Assembly (NCBI GenBank): GCA_018065225.1
Contig: JAGHTS010000285.1
Location: 1 to 10,663, forward strand
Origin: Candidatus Phascolarctobacterium caballi
GTDB taxonomy: Bacteria; Bacillota; Negativicutes; Acidaminococcales; Acidaminococcaceae
Reading direction: 5' to 3'
Length of the DNA stretch: 10,663 nt
Part shown: positions 1 to 5,534 of the stretch, in pieces
How the letters are laid out: every line of letters starts with the position of its first letter
Numbering within the stretch: position 1 is the first letter of the stretch
Position numbers and translations under genes: made by a program
The notes under the pieces: generated by a model
What the model saw: only the letters and a program-made list of their open reading frames with translations
Database searches by the model: none
What the model was told of the DNA's origin: nothing

Positions 1-66
1 GAACGGGCGGCTTATGCTTTGGATTATAAAAGCCCACTTCAGTATAAAACAGAAATGGGCTTTTAG
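1..66 (+). CDS. IS3-family transposase, C-terminal end only (partial)
   Basis: Reading frame 1 is open from the window edge to a TAG at 64-66 and gives 21 residues ending YALDYKSPLQYKTEMGF. The pattern of an aromatic/Ala/Leu stretch followed by (T/S)P-x-(Q/E)-(Y/F) is the usual last segment of IS3-family DDE transposases (OrfB, after the integrase core). A probable IS terminal repeat follows within 10 bases, which fits. The rest of the gene lies to the left of the window, so intactness cannot be judged. Identification rests on a short tail motif and on the flanking repeat; the subgroup cannot be given. Confidence 0.62.
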   Translation, partial: ERAAYALDYKSPLQYKTEMGF

Positions 67-77
67 TATTTTTTACT
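27..77 (+). terminator. Hairpin over the transposase stop codon, probable terminator
   Basis: The arms TAAAAGCCCA (27-36) and TGGGCTTTTA (56-65) are a perfect 10-bp inverted repeat. A 3-bp inner helix (38-40 with 52-54) follows after one mismatch. Immediately downstream on the + strand lies a T-rich run (67-74). This is a plausible intrinsic terminator for the transposase. The arm ends are A/T-rich on both sides, so it could also stop transcription entering from the leftward operon. Confidence 0.6.
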
Positions 78-106
78 GTCTACTTTTGCTTGACAAGTTC
101 AGCATA

Positions 107-119
107 GCGACGGGTTTTT
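107..119 (-). terminator. Possible first arm of the leftward operon terminator, separated from its partner
   Basis: Directly after the TAA of the radical SAM gene (123-121), the - strand reads G then AAAAACCCGTCGC. An A tract followed by a GC-rich arm is the usual first half of an intrinsic terminator. No complementary GCGACGGGTTTTT arm follows; five bases later the inferred insertion sequence end begins. The arm is seen directly; that it once belonged to a full terminator is an inference. Confidence 0.4.
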
Positions 120-120
120 C

Positions 121-1767
121 TTAACAATTACCACATCTGTGACAACCGTCAAAACATTTTGCGGTGAACTCTCCCTGTTTGGCTTTTTCCCGTTCCTGCA
201 AAAGATAATCTTTGCTTACCCCCATATCAATAAACTCCCACGGCAAAATGTCTGTTACATTAAGTTTGCGTTGAGCCATCTCTGCCAAATTTATCCCTTT
301 GCTTTGCATAAAAGTTTTCAAACTTTGACCGCTTTCGTGTGCCGCCAGCAAATATTCACCCATCTTTTCATCACCCCGTGCCAAAGCCGCCTGTACCACA
401 GTTTCTTTCAAACTTTCTGTAATCAGTTTTATCTTCGTTTCTGACCGCAATCCGTCTGTCAACATCTTGAAACGATGCCGCAATACTTTTACATCTTCCA
501 TTCCGTCCCACTGATATGGTGTAAATGGTTTGGGGACAAAGGCATTGACGCTTAACACCAAATCACCTTTATAACCTATTTTGTCCATCATCCTGCGAAC
601 CTGCTGTACCATTTGCAAAATTGCTTGGATATCGCTATCATCCTCACCCGGCAAACCAATCATAAAATACAGTTTGATGCTATGCATACCGCTTCGGGCA
701 GCCAACCCCAATGCCTGAAAAATATGTTCTTCCGTAATGCCTTTATTTATCGCCTTGCGTAATTTGACACTGCCCGCCTCCGGTGCCACCGTCAAAGTTT
801 TTTGACCGCTGTTACCCAAAGCATCACACATTTCTTTATCCAAAGTATCCGCCCGTAATGATGCCACCGAAAATTTAATTTTTTTCTCTTTTAAATAGGC
901 AACTATTTCCTTAATTTGCGGATGGTCAGAAACAGCCGCCCCCATCAAGCCAATTCTTTCCGTCCCCACAGGACGGTTTTCAATATCCTGCAAAATATTT
1001 TGCAAAGCACGGTGGCGGGGCTTGCGAAAACAATAACCCGCCATACAAAAACGACAATGCCTGCCACAACCACGTGCCACTTCCACAATATACATATTCG
1101 CAAATTCTGTTTGAGATGTAATAATCGCTGATGTATGCGGATATTTGTCTATCTCCTTAACCCATTGACGTTTCACCTTGTTTTTTACAGACGGGACATA
1201 CACCCCGGGAATCTTACTTAATTTTTGCAAAGTGATTTGCCTGTTTTCTGTCACTTCATCCAAAATCTTATTGACAGTTTCCTCGCCCTCACCAATAACA
1301 AAAGCGTCCGCCACTCCGCTTAACAGCAAAGGATTAAAGGTTGCACAAGGCCCGCCAACAATTACCAAAGGTTCTTTTTCCCCTCTTGTTTTTGCCCTTA
1401 ATTTTATATTTCCCAAATCTAAAACCGTCAGCAGATTTTCATAGTCCATTTCAAAACTGAGCATTACAAAAACAACTTCGTTGTCAGCCAATGCCCGTTG
1501 GGTTTCAATACTTAAAAGCGATGTTTTGCTCCGTTTATATTCACTTAATAATTCCTGCTCTGGCAAAAAATAACGCTCGCAGGCACAATCGCCCCGGGCG
1601 TTAATTATTTTATACAAAATATGCAAACCCAAATTACTCATACCTATACGATAAAAATTAGGATACACAAAAGCCACCGGCCTGCGGACACCTGCCGGAA
1701 ACACTATGCTGCCACTTTCTGTGGCAGCACATTGGCTTAATGTTTTTTTTATCAAATAACTCTGCAT
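121..1767 (-). CDS. B12-binding-type radical SAM protein, TIGR03960-like
   Basis: This is a 548-residue radical SAM enzyme of unknown substrate. The N-terminal part (about 30-170) has the look of a cobalamin-binding Rossmann-like domain, with VGGPCATFNP at 137-146 and a VIGEGEET segment near 157-164. The radical SAM core carries C234-x3-C238-x2-C241 for the 4Fe-4S cluster and S-adenosylmethionine. The C-terminus has PWEFIDMGVSK (509-519) and ends in a cysteine cluster C538-x3-C542-x2-C545-x2-C548, a layout I recall from the TIGR03960 family. That family is usually next to a DUF2344 protein and ribonuclease G; neither is seen here. An AAAGG precedes the ATG by about 10 nt, and the gene starts 3 bases after the upstream gene's stop codon. 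A 9-bp perfect hairpin lies at codons 13-21. Substrate and reaction are unknown to me. Confidence 0.85.
   Translation of the reverse strand: MQSYLIKKTLSQCAATESGSIVFPAGVRRPVAFVYPNFYRIGMSNLGLHILYKIINARGDCACERYFLPEQELLSEYKRSKTSLLSIETQRALADNEVVFVMLSFEMDYENLLTVLDLGNIKLRAKTRGEKEPLVIVGGPCATFNPLLLSGVADAFVIGEGEETVNKILDEVTENRQITLQKLSKIPGVYVPSVKNKVKRQWVKEIDKYPHTSAIITSQTEFANMYIVEVARGCGRHCRFCMAGYCFRKPRHRALQNILQDIENRPVGTERIGLMGAAVSDHPQIKEIVAYLKEKKIKFSVASLRADTLDKEMCDALGNSGQKTLTVAPEAGSVKLRKAINKGITEEHIFQALGLAARSGMHSIKLYFMIGLPGEDDSDIQAILQMVQQVRRMMDKIGYKGDLVLSVNAFVPKPFTPYQWDGMEDVKVLRHRFKMLTDGLRSETKIKLITESLKETVVQAALARGDEKMGEYLLAAHESGQSLKTFMQSKGINLAEMAQRKLNVTDILPWEFIDMGVSKDYLLQEREKAKQGEFTAKCFDGCHRCGNC
1707..1729 (-). 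other. Perfect 9-bp stem-loop early in the radical SAM coding sequence
   Basis: TGCTGCCAC (1707-1715) and GTGGCAGCA (1721-1729) are exact inverted repeats around a 5-nt loop. In the leftward mRNA the hairpin begins about 38 nt after the start codon, outside the ribosome binding site. No T run follows, so it is not an intrinsic terminator. A role in translation rate or RNA stability is possible; chance is also possible. Confidence 0.45.
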
Positions 1768-1770
1768 AAA

Positions 1771-2385
1771 TTACATACCTTTAGGCCGTCCCAAAATTTC
1801 AGACCACTTAATTATATTTACTAATTGAGGAAAACAAGGGCGGCTTTTTGTTGCAACTTTATCTGCTGCCAAGACCACATGTTTCACTTCTTCTTCCTCA
1901 ATCAATGGCCTTTCCTTATAAATTTTGGAATTGTCCCGCTCATATTTTTCTGCATCTTTCAGAATTACACCTTTGTTATCATGCATAACAGTTTCATCAT
2001 CACGATGAACCACCCCTTTATTATCATGAACAATCAGCTCATCATCTTTATGTATGATTGTTTTGTCACCGTCATGCACAATTTTCTGTTCTGTTTTTTT
2101 CTGCTGTGTTTTATCAAGTTCCGGCTCTTTTGGCAATGGTTCTTTGGGCAGTTTCATCATCCGTTCAAACTCTTCCAAAATCTTCCGTTCTTCCTCGCTT
2201 AAAGAATCGGTTTTCTGCTCCGTTTTATACTCTTCCTGAACTTCATAATCTTCAGCAGTATCATCCACTTCATCGTCATTCTGCGGTCTTTGGTGTCCAA
2301 AAATTATTGCCAATACATTCCGCAAAATAACTATAACAATAATAATCGGTATAATTCTGCCTAAAATATCATCAAAAAAATCCAT
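1771..2385 (-). CDS. Hypothetical membrane-anchored protein with His/Asp octapeptide repeats
   Basis: I do not recognise this 204-residue protein as a named family. One hydrophobic segment (about 8-30, rich in Ile/Val) probably anchors it, with a short acidic N-terminus. Residues 35-100 are a highly charged acidic linker with two KEP motifs. Residues 102-147 form a degenerate eight-residue repeat with His at 104, 112, 120, 127 and 135; typical units are IIHKDDEL, IVHDNKG and VVHRDDET. A second acidic patch (EEEE, 163-166) is followed by a conserved-looking tail, WSEILGRPKGM. GAGGAG, inside the last codons of floA, precedes the ATG by 4 nt, so translation is probably coupled to floA. The gene sits between a flotillin gene and a radical SAM gene and is probably co-transcribed with both. 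The repeat could form a beta-structured spacer or bind metal; both ideas are inference. Confidence 0.75.
   Translation of the reverse strand: MDFFDDILGRIIPIIIVIVILRNVLAIIFGHQRPQNDDEVDDTAEDYEVQEEYKTEQKTDSLSEEERKILEEFERMMKLPKEPLPKEPELDKTQQKKTEQKIVHDGDKTIIHKDDELIVHDNKGVVHRDDETVMHDNKGVILKDAEKYERDNSKIYKERPLIEEEEVKHVVLAADKVATKSRPCFPQLVNIIKWSEILGRPKGM
1945..2082 (-). repeat. Degenerate tandem repeat of about 24 bp (8 codons)
   Basis: Within the hypothetical gene about six eight-codon units (one shortened to seven) follow each other, covering residues 102-147. On the + strand the pieces CCTTTGTTATCATGCAT and CCTTTATTATCATGAAC are near-copies about 45 bp apart, so two adjacent octads seem to have been duplicated together. 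Histidine recurs every 7-8 residues, followed by Asp/Lys/Arg-rich positions and two aliphatic residues. Confidence 0.7.
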
Positions 2386-2386
2386 C

Positions 2387-3376
2387 TTACTCCTCAGTTA
2401 CCGGTTTTGTTGATGCAATAGTCTTACGCATTTGTGTATCCGCGTTAATATTATTCATTCTATAATAATCCATCACACCTAAATTACCGTCCTGTAATGC
2501 TTTTGCAAGTGCCTCCGGTACCTTCGCCTGTTCTTCCACAACTTTGGCCTGCATTTCTTGGGTATATGCTTTCATTTCTTGTTCCTTTGCAACTGCCATT
2601 GCACGGCGTTCCTCCGCCCGTGCCTGAGCAATACGCTTATCAGCCTCCGCTTGGTCAATTTGCAAAGAGGCACCAATATTCCTGCCTACATCAATATCAG
2701 CAATATCAATGGACAAAATTTCAAAACCTGTTCCTGCATCCAATCCTTTGTTTAACACCGTTTTGGAAATAAAATCAGGATTTTCCAGCACGTCACTATG
2801 GGTATTACTGCTGCCAACAGTAGTTACAATACCTTCCCCGACACGGGCAATAACTGTTGCTTCCCCAGCTCCACCGACCAAACGGTCAATATTGGAACGT
2901 ACTGTAACACGGGCTTTAACTTTTAATTCAATACCATCCTTTGCCACTGCCGATACAATAGGAGTTTCAATAACCTCCGGGTTTACACTCATTTGAACCG
3001 CTTCCAACACATTACGTCCTGCCAAATCAATGGCACAAGCCCGTTGAAAACTTAATTCAATTTGAGCACGGTGTGCCGCAATCAACGCGTCAACAACACG
3101 GTCAACATTACCGCCGGCAAGATAATGGGCTTCTAATTGATTGCTGTTCACATCCAATCCCGCTTTATTAGCCTTAATCAGGGGCAACACAATTTGTGCC
3201 GCCGGTACACGACGCAACCGCATCCCAATCAGATTAAAAATAGAAATCCGTGTTCCTGCTGCAATAGCACTAATCCACAATCCCAAAGGTACAAAATTTA
3301 AAAACACCAAAATGAATACAAAACCTAAAATATAAATAAACCCGTTATCAATTAAAAAATAAACAATATTTTCCAT
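2387..3376 (-). CDS. floA: Flotillin-like protein FloA (canonical copy)
   Basis: This 329-residue protein matches the bacterial flotillin FloA (YqfA of Bacillus subtilis), a membrane scaffold protein that forms mobile foci in the cytoplasmic membrane. A hydrophobic hairpin-like segment lies at about 12-40 (ending LGLWISAIAAG). The SPFH/PHB-type region follows, with LEAHYLAGGNVDRVV (81-95), RLVGGAGE (165-172) and DIADIDVGRNIG (224-235). The C-terminal region holds AQARAEERRAMAVAKEQEMK and an Ala/Glu-rich helix, ending with the family segment GNLGVMDYY (297-305). An upstream in-frame ATG at 3394 is rejected because AAAGGAAGG lies between the two ATGs, 6 nt before the one at 3376. The usual partner NfeD (YqeZ) is absent; instead a divergent second flotillin gene is immediately upstream. 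Confidence 0.95.
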   Translation of the reverse strand: MENIVYFLIDNGFIYILGFVFILVFLNFVPLGLWISAIAAGTRISIFNLIGMRLRRVPAAQIVLPLIKANKAGLDVNSNQLEAHYLAGGNVDRVVDALIAAHRAQIELSFQRACAIDLAGRNVLEAVQMSVNPEVIETPIVSAVAKDGIELKVKARVTVRSNIDRLVGGAGEATVIARVGEGIVTTVGSSNTHSDVLENPDFISKTVLNKGLDAGTGFEILSIDIADIDVGRNIGASLQIDQAEADKRIAQARAEERRAMAVAKEQEMKAYTQEMQAKVVEEQAKVPEALAKALQDGNLGVMDYYRMNNINADTQMRKTIASTKPVTEE

Positions 3377-3400
3377 TACTTTCCTTCCTTTCATTAGACA

Positions 3401-3428
3401 AATAGCCGTGCCTTATGGCACGGCTATT
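3401..3428 (-). other. Perfect 12-bp stem-loop between the two flotillin genes
   Basis: AATAGCCGTGCC (3401-3412) and GGCACGGCTATT (3417-3428) are exact inverted repeats with a four-base loop. The hairpin lies between the stop codon of the upstream flotillin (3446-3444) and the ribosome binding site of floA. On the - strand it is followed by TGTCTAATG, with only a weak T tract, so full termination is unlikely. Partial attenuation or protection of an upstream mRNA 3' end is more plausible. Both genes would then be made at different levels from one transcript. Confidence 0.7.
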
Positions 3429-3443
3429 CACAAAATTAAAAAA

Positions 3444-4412
3444 TCATTTCTTTACTGTCAATGGTGTTTCAGCCACCAAAATTTCTTGAATACCACCACT
3501 GACATTATTGCTCAACGGAGAATAAAAACTTCCTCCATCAGCAACAGACTGACCATTACCTACACCAGTGTTATCACTGGCACGTTGACTTTCCCCTGCC
3601 AACATTCTTTCTGCTTGTACTCTATTGGCAATAATGCTGTACCTTGCTTCTGCCTGTTGTTTGGCAACTAATTTGTCAATCTCTGCCTTGTTGACTTTAA
3701 AAGCACCACCAATATTTCTGCCAACTTCAATCTTATCAATATCAATAGAAGCCACATCCAAAGATGTTCCCCTATCCAAATTTTTGGCATAAACTGCTGC
3801 TGATACCGCATTCGGATTTTCCATAACCTTATTATAAGTATCAAATCCGCCAATAACATCTGCCACGGCTTCGCTGATTTTAGCTACAAGAGTATCCTCA
3901 CCAACAGCACCAATCAATCTTTCTACACTGGTTCTTACAGCAATATTCAATTTAACCTTCAATTCAATACCATCTTTTGTCAGTGCCGAAAATGCCGGTG
4001 CCTGAATAACACGCGGATAAACACATGCCTTCACAATTTCCAAAATATCACGTCCTGACAGATCCACAGTAAATGCCTGTTGAAAAGTAAGCGGTATTTT
4101 GGCACGAAATGCAAAAATCATTGCCAACACAACTTTTTCCGGACTGCCTCCTGCCAAATAATGTGCTTCCAATTCATTAAGATTAACATCAACAATTCCC
4201 ACTCTGCTTGCCTTAATAAATGGAAAAACAATAGTAGAAATAGGCATCCTGCGCAAACGCAATCCAATTAAATCGTAAATAGAAACGTCCGCATTTGCCG
4301 CTATTGCAGAAACCCATGTACCAAACGAAATAAAATTCAGAAAAAGCACAATAACAATCAGCCAAAACGGATACATCCAATATTCAGCTATAAATGTTGT
4401 CAATCCTTCCAC
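3444..4412 (-). CDS. floA: Divergent FloA-like paralogue with altered C-terminus
   Basis: This 322-residue protein aligns without gaps to the neighbouring FloA over its first 250 residues. Shared anchors at the same positions include LEAHYLAGG (81-89), KDGIELKVK (146-154) and GRNIG (231-235). It has the same N-terminal membrane segment (about 13-39, ending GTWVSAIAAN). After residue 250 it differs completely: the Ala/Glu-rich coiled-coil region and GNLGVMDYY segment of FloA are missing. A short QAEAR/QAERM helix is followed by a Gly/Ser/Asn-rich tail (about 275-308). The start is GTG, 9 nt after AAAGGGG. It lies 32 bp after yqeY and 50 bp before floA. It is probably a tandem duplicate that still enters flotillin assemblies through the shared domain but lacks the usual oligomerisation end; that role is inferred. 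Confidence 0.88.
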   Translation of the reverse strand: MEGLTTFIAEYWMYPFWLIVIVLFLNFISFGTWVSAIAANADVSIYDLIGLRLRRMPISTIVFPFIKASRVGIVDVNLNELEAHYLAGGSPEKVVLAMIFAFRAKIPLTFQQAFTVDLSGRDILEIVKACVYPRVIQAPAFSALTKDGIELKVKLNIAVRTSVERLIGAVGEDTLVAKISEAVADVIGGFDTYNKVMENPNAVSAAVYAKNLDRGTSLDVASIDIDKIEVGRNIGGAFKVNKAEIDKLVAKQQAEARYSIIANRVQAERMLAGESQRASDNTGVGNGQSVADGGSFYSPLSNNVSGGIQEILVAETPLTVKK

Positions 4413-4444
4413 TGCTTTTATCCCCTTTCAAATAAACTTTAAAA

Positions 4445-4894
4445 CTAACCAAGCATTTCCCGTACCATAGCACTTATACGTTTGCCATCAGCACGCCCTT
4501 TGGTCTTTGCCATAACTTGAGGCATTACTTTGCCCATATCTTTTGGCCCTGCAGCCCCTACGGCAGCTATAACATCACTCACAACAACTTTCAATTCATC
4601 ATCACTCAATGCAGCAGGCAAATAATGTTTCAAAATTTCTATTTCCTGTTCCGCTTGAGCAATTAACTCCAAACGATTTGCTTTCTTAAACTCTTCCAAA
4701 GAATCTTGACGCATTTTGACTTCTTTTTGCAAAACTGCCAAAACATCGTCATCACTCAAATCTCTTTTTTCGTTAATTTCCACATTCTTAATGTTGGCAC
4801 GTACCATACGAATCACGCTAAGACGAAGTTTGCCCGCCTCACGTTCCTTCATGGCTGTCTTCATATCCTCTGCCAACTGTTCCTTAATAGACAT
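4445..4894 (-). CDS. yqeY: GatB/YqeY domain protein
   Basis: This 149-residue protein is a stand-alone YqeY domain, the helical domain also found at the C-terminus of the amidotransferase subunit GatB that contacts tRNA. The cellular role of the stand-alone form is not settled. The family pattern is clear: MSIKEQLAEDMKTAMK at the start, LRLSVIRMVRANIKN in the first third, ILKHYLP in the middle and KGRADGKRISAMVREML at the end. A start five codons earlier (4909) overlaps the rpsU stop as TAATG. I prefer 4894 because GGAGG at 4907-4903 lies 8 nt before it and the product then starts like its relatives. The gene directly follows rpsU, a pairing common in Bacillota. Confidence 0.95.
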   Translation of the reverse strand: MSIKEQLAEDMKTAMKEREAGKLRLSVIRMVRANIKNVEINEKRDLSDDDVLAVLQKEVKMRQDSLEEFKKANRLELIAQAEQEIEILKHYLPAALSDDELKVVVSDVIAAVGAAGPKDMGKVMPQVMAKTKGRADGKRISAMVREMLG

Positions 4895-4908
4895 CTGACA
4901 CGCCTCCA

Positions 4909-5085
4909 TTATTTAAATTTGCGTTTTCTGGCTGCTTCAGATTTTTTCTTACGCGCAACACTGGGTTTTTCGTAATGTTCGCGTTTCCTTAATTCAGAGA
5001 GAATTCCTGCTTTTTGTGTCGCCCTTTTGAAACGGCGCAAAGCACTCTCCAAATTTTCATTCTTGCCAACCTTTACTTCTGTCAT
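4909..5085 (-). CDS. rpsU: 30S ribosomal protein bS21
   Basis: Fifty-eight codons translate to a small, very basic protein beginning MTEVKVGKNENLESALRRFK and ending AARKRKFK, a full-length bS21 of the small ribosomal subunit. bS21 sits near the 3' end of 16S rRNA and helps initiation. Middle motifs ILSELRKREHYEKPS (28-42) and the Arg/Lys-rich tail are typical. The ribosome binding site is unusually long, GGAGGGAGGG, ending 6 nt before the ATG. The gene has its own promoter at 5164-5192 and a structured leader. The TAA overlaps a following ATG as TAATG, and yqeY follows. Confidence 0.97.
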   Translation of the reverse strand: MTEVKVGKNENLESALRRFKRATQKAGILSELRKREHYEKPSVARKKKSEAARKRKFK

Positions 5086-5104
5086 CTATATCCCTCCCTC
5101 CGTC

Positions 5105-5118
5105 CACTTGGGGAAGTG
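5105..5118 (-). promoter_or_regulatory. Small CCCC-loop hairpin just before the rpsU ribosome binding site
   Basis: In the rpsU mRNA, CACTT (5118-5114) and AAGTG (5109-5105) form a 5-bp stem with a CCCC loop. The segment CTTCCC can instead pair with GGGAGG of the nearby Shine-Dalgarno sequence, counting one G-U pair. Two exclusive pairings would allow translational control. This is visible in the sequence but untested. Confidence 0.4.
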
Positions 5119-5123
5119 TCAAT

Positions 5124-5158
5124 AATCAAAAATGGTAACAAAGTCACTATTTTTGATT
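5124..5158 (-). promoter_or_regulatory. Long stem-loop in the rpsU leader
   Basis: AATCAAAAAT (5124-5133) and ATTTTTGATT (5149-5158) pair over 10 bp. After one A-C mismatch, GUGAC and GUUAC in the mRNA extend the stem by 5 bp, including one G-U pair, leaving a 3-nt loop. The hairpin begins at or near the predicted transcription start. No T run follows on the - strand, so it is not a classical terminator. It may stabilise the 5' end or take part in control of rpsU. Confidence 0.5.
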
Positions 5159-5163
5159 TAATA

Positions 5164-5192
5164 ATTATAATATGCATAGCAAACTAAGTCAA
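5164..5192 (-). promoter_or_regulatory. Sigma-70-type promoter for rpsU and downstream genes
   Basis: On the - strand TTGACT (5192-5187) and a perfect TATAAT (5169-5164) are 17 bp apart. The -35 box lies 5 bp after the HIT gene's stop codon. The predicted start near 5157 gives a leader of about 72 nt before rpsU. This internal promoter would drive rpsU, yqeY, both flotillin genes and perhaps the last two genes, independently of the prmA promoter. Confidence 0.8.
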
Positions 5193-5197
5193 GAAAT

Positions 5198-5533
5198 TTA
5201 ACAAGGAGGCCATCCCAAAACCTTGCCACCAATAATATGGATATGTAAATGTTTAACCGTTTGCCCCCCATCATCACCAGTGTTAATAACCACACGAAAA
5301 CCTTTTTCAGCTATCCCTAACTTATCAACAATTTGTTTAATCTTACTTAACATGTGTAAACACAATTTACTATCAACAGTAAGAATGTTTTCTGTGTGTA
5401 CTTTTGGAATCAGTAATACATGTACGGGCGCTGCCGGCGCCACATCTTTAATAGCAATCATTAGGTCATCCTCATAAACCTTATCACAAGGAATATCCCC
5501 TGCTACAATTTTACAAAAAATACAATCGCTCAT
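5198..5533 (-). CDS. HIT-family (HinT-like) purine nucleotide hydrolase
   Basis: This 111-residue histidine triad protein would hydrolyse adenosine phosphoramidates or acyl-adenylates in the cytoplasm, as HinT proteins do. It begins MSDCIFCKIVAGDIP, in which C4 and C7 form the zinc-site pair found in many members. The triad H95-L-H97-I-H99-I-I contains the catalytic histidine, and the tail GGKVLGWPPC matches the family's usual GGR-x-L-x-WPP ending. A start six codons earlier (5551) would overlap mtaB. The ATG at 5533 is preferred because GGGG lies 8 nt before it and the family begins with this sequence. It follows the mtaB stop by one base, so translation is likely coupled. Length is normal. 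Confidence 0.95.
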   Translation of the reverse strand: MSDCIFCKIVAGDIPCDKVYEDDLMIAIKDVAPAAPVHVLLIPKVHTENILTVDSKLCLHMLSKIKQIVDKLGIAEKGFRVVINTGDDGGQTVKHLHIHIIGGKVLGWPPC

Positions 5534-5534
5534 T

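Larger units (their letters stand above)
1..101 (+). mobile_element. Right end of an IS3-type insertion sequence (partial)
   Basis: The element comprises the transposase tail (1-66) and a short non-coding end. Bases 76-101, reading CTGTCTACTTTTGC then TTGACAAGTTCA, look like the right terminal inverted repeat. Read on the other strand the repeat starts TGAACTTGTC, in line with the TG...CA ends of IS3-family elements. The boundary at 101/102 is inferred; the matching left end is outside the window. The insertion point is only about 20 bp past the stop codon of the leftward operon's last gene, so no coding sequence seen here was interrupted. Confidence 0.55.

Noticed and set aside
3377..3394. 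A longer FloA starting at the ATG at 3394 (six extra residues MKGRKV)
   Set aside because: The extra codons contain the ribosome binding site AAAGGAAGG of the ATG at 3376, nothing suitable lies upstream of 3394, and the family starts just before the membrane segment.
3401..3428. Calling the inter-flotillin hairpin a full intrinsic terminator
   Set aside because: The base run after the stem on the - strand is TGTCTAATG, too poor in T, and the next gene has no obvious promoter of its own in the 50-base gap.
4895..4909. YqeY start at the ATG overlapping the rpsU stop codon (TAATG)
   Set aside because: The overlap looks like coupling, but GGAGG lies inside that extension with good spacing to the ATG at 4894, and MSIKEQL is the usual family start.
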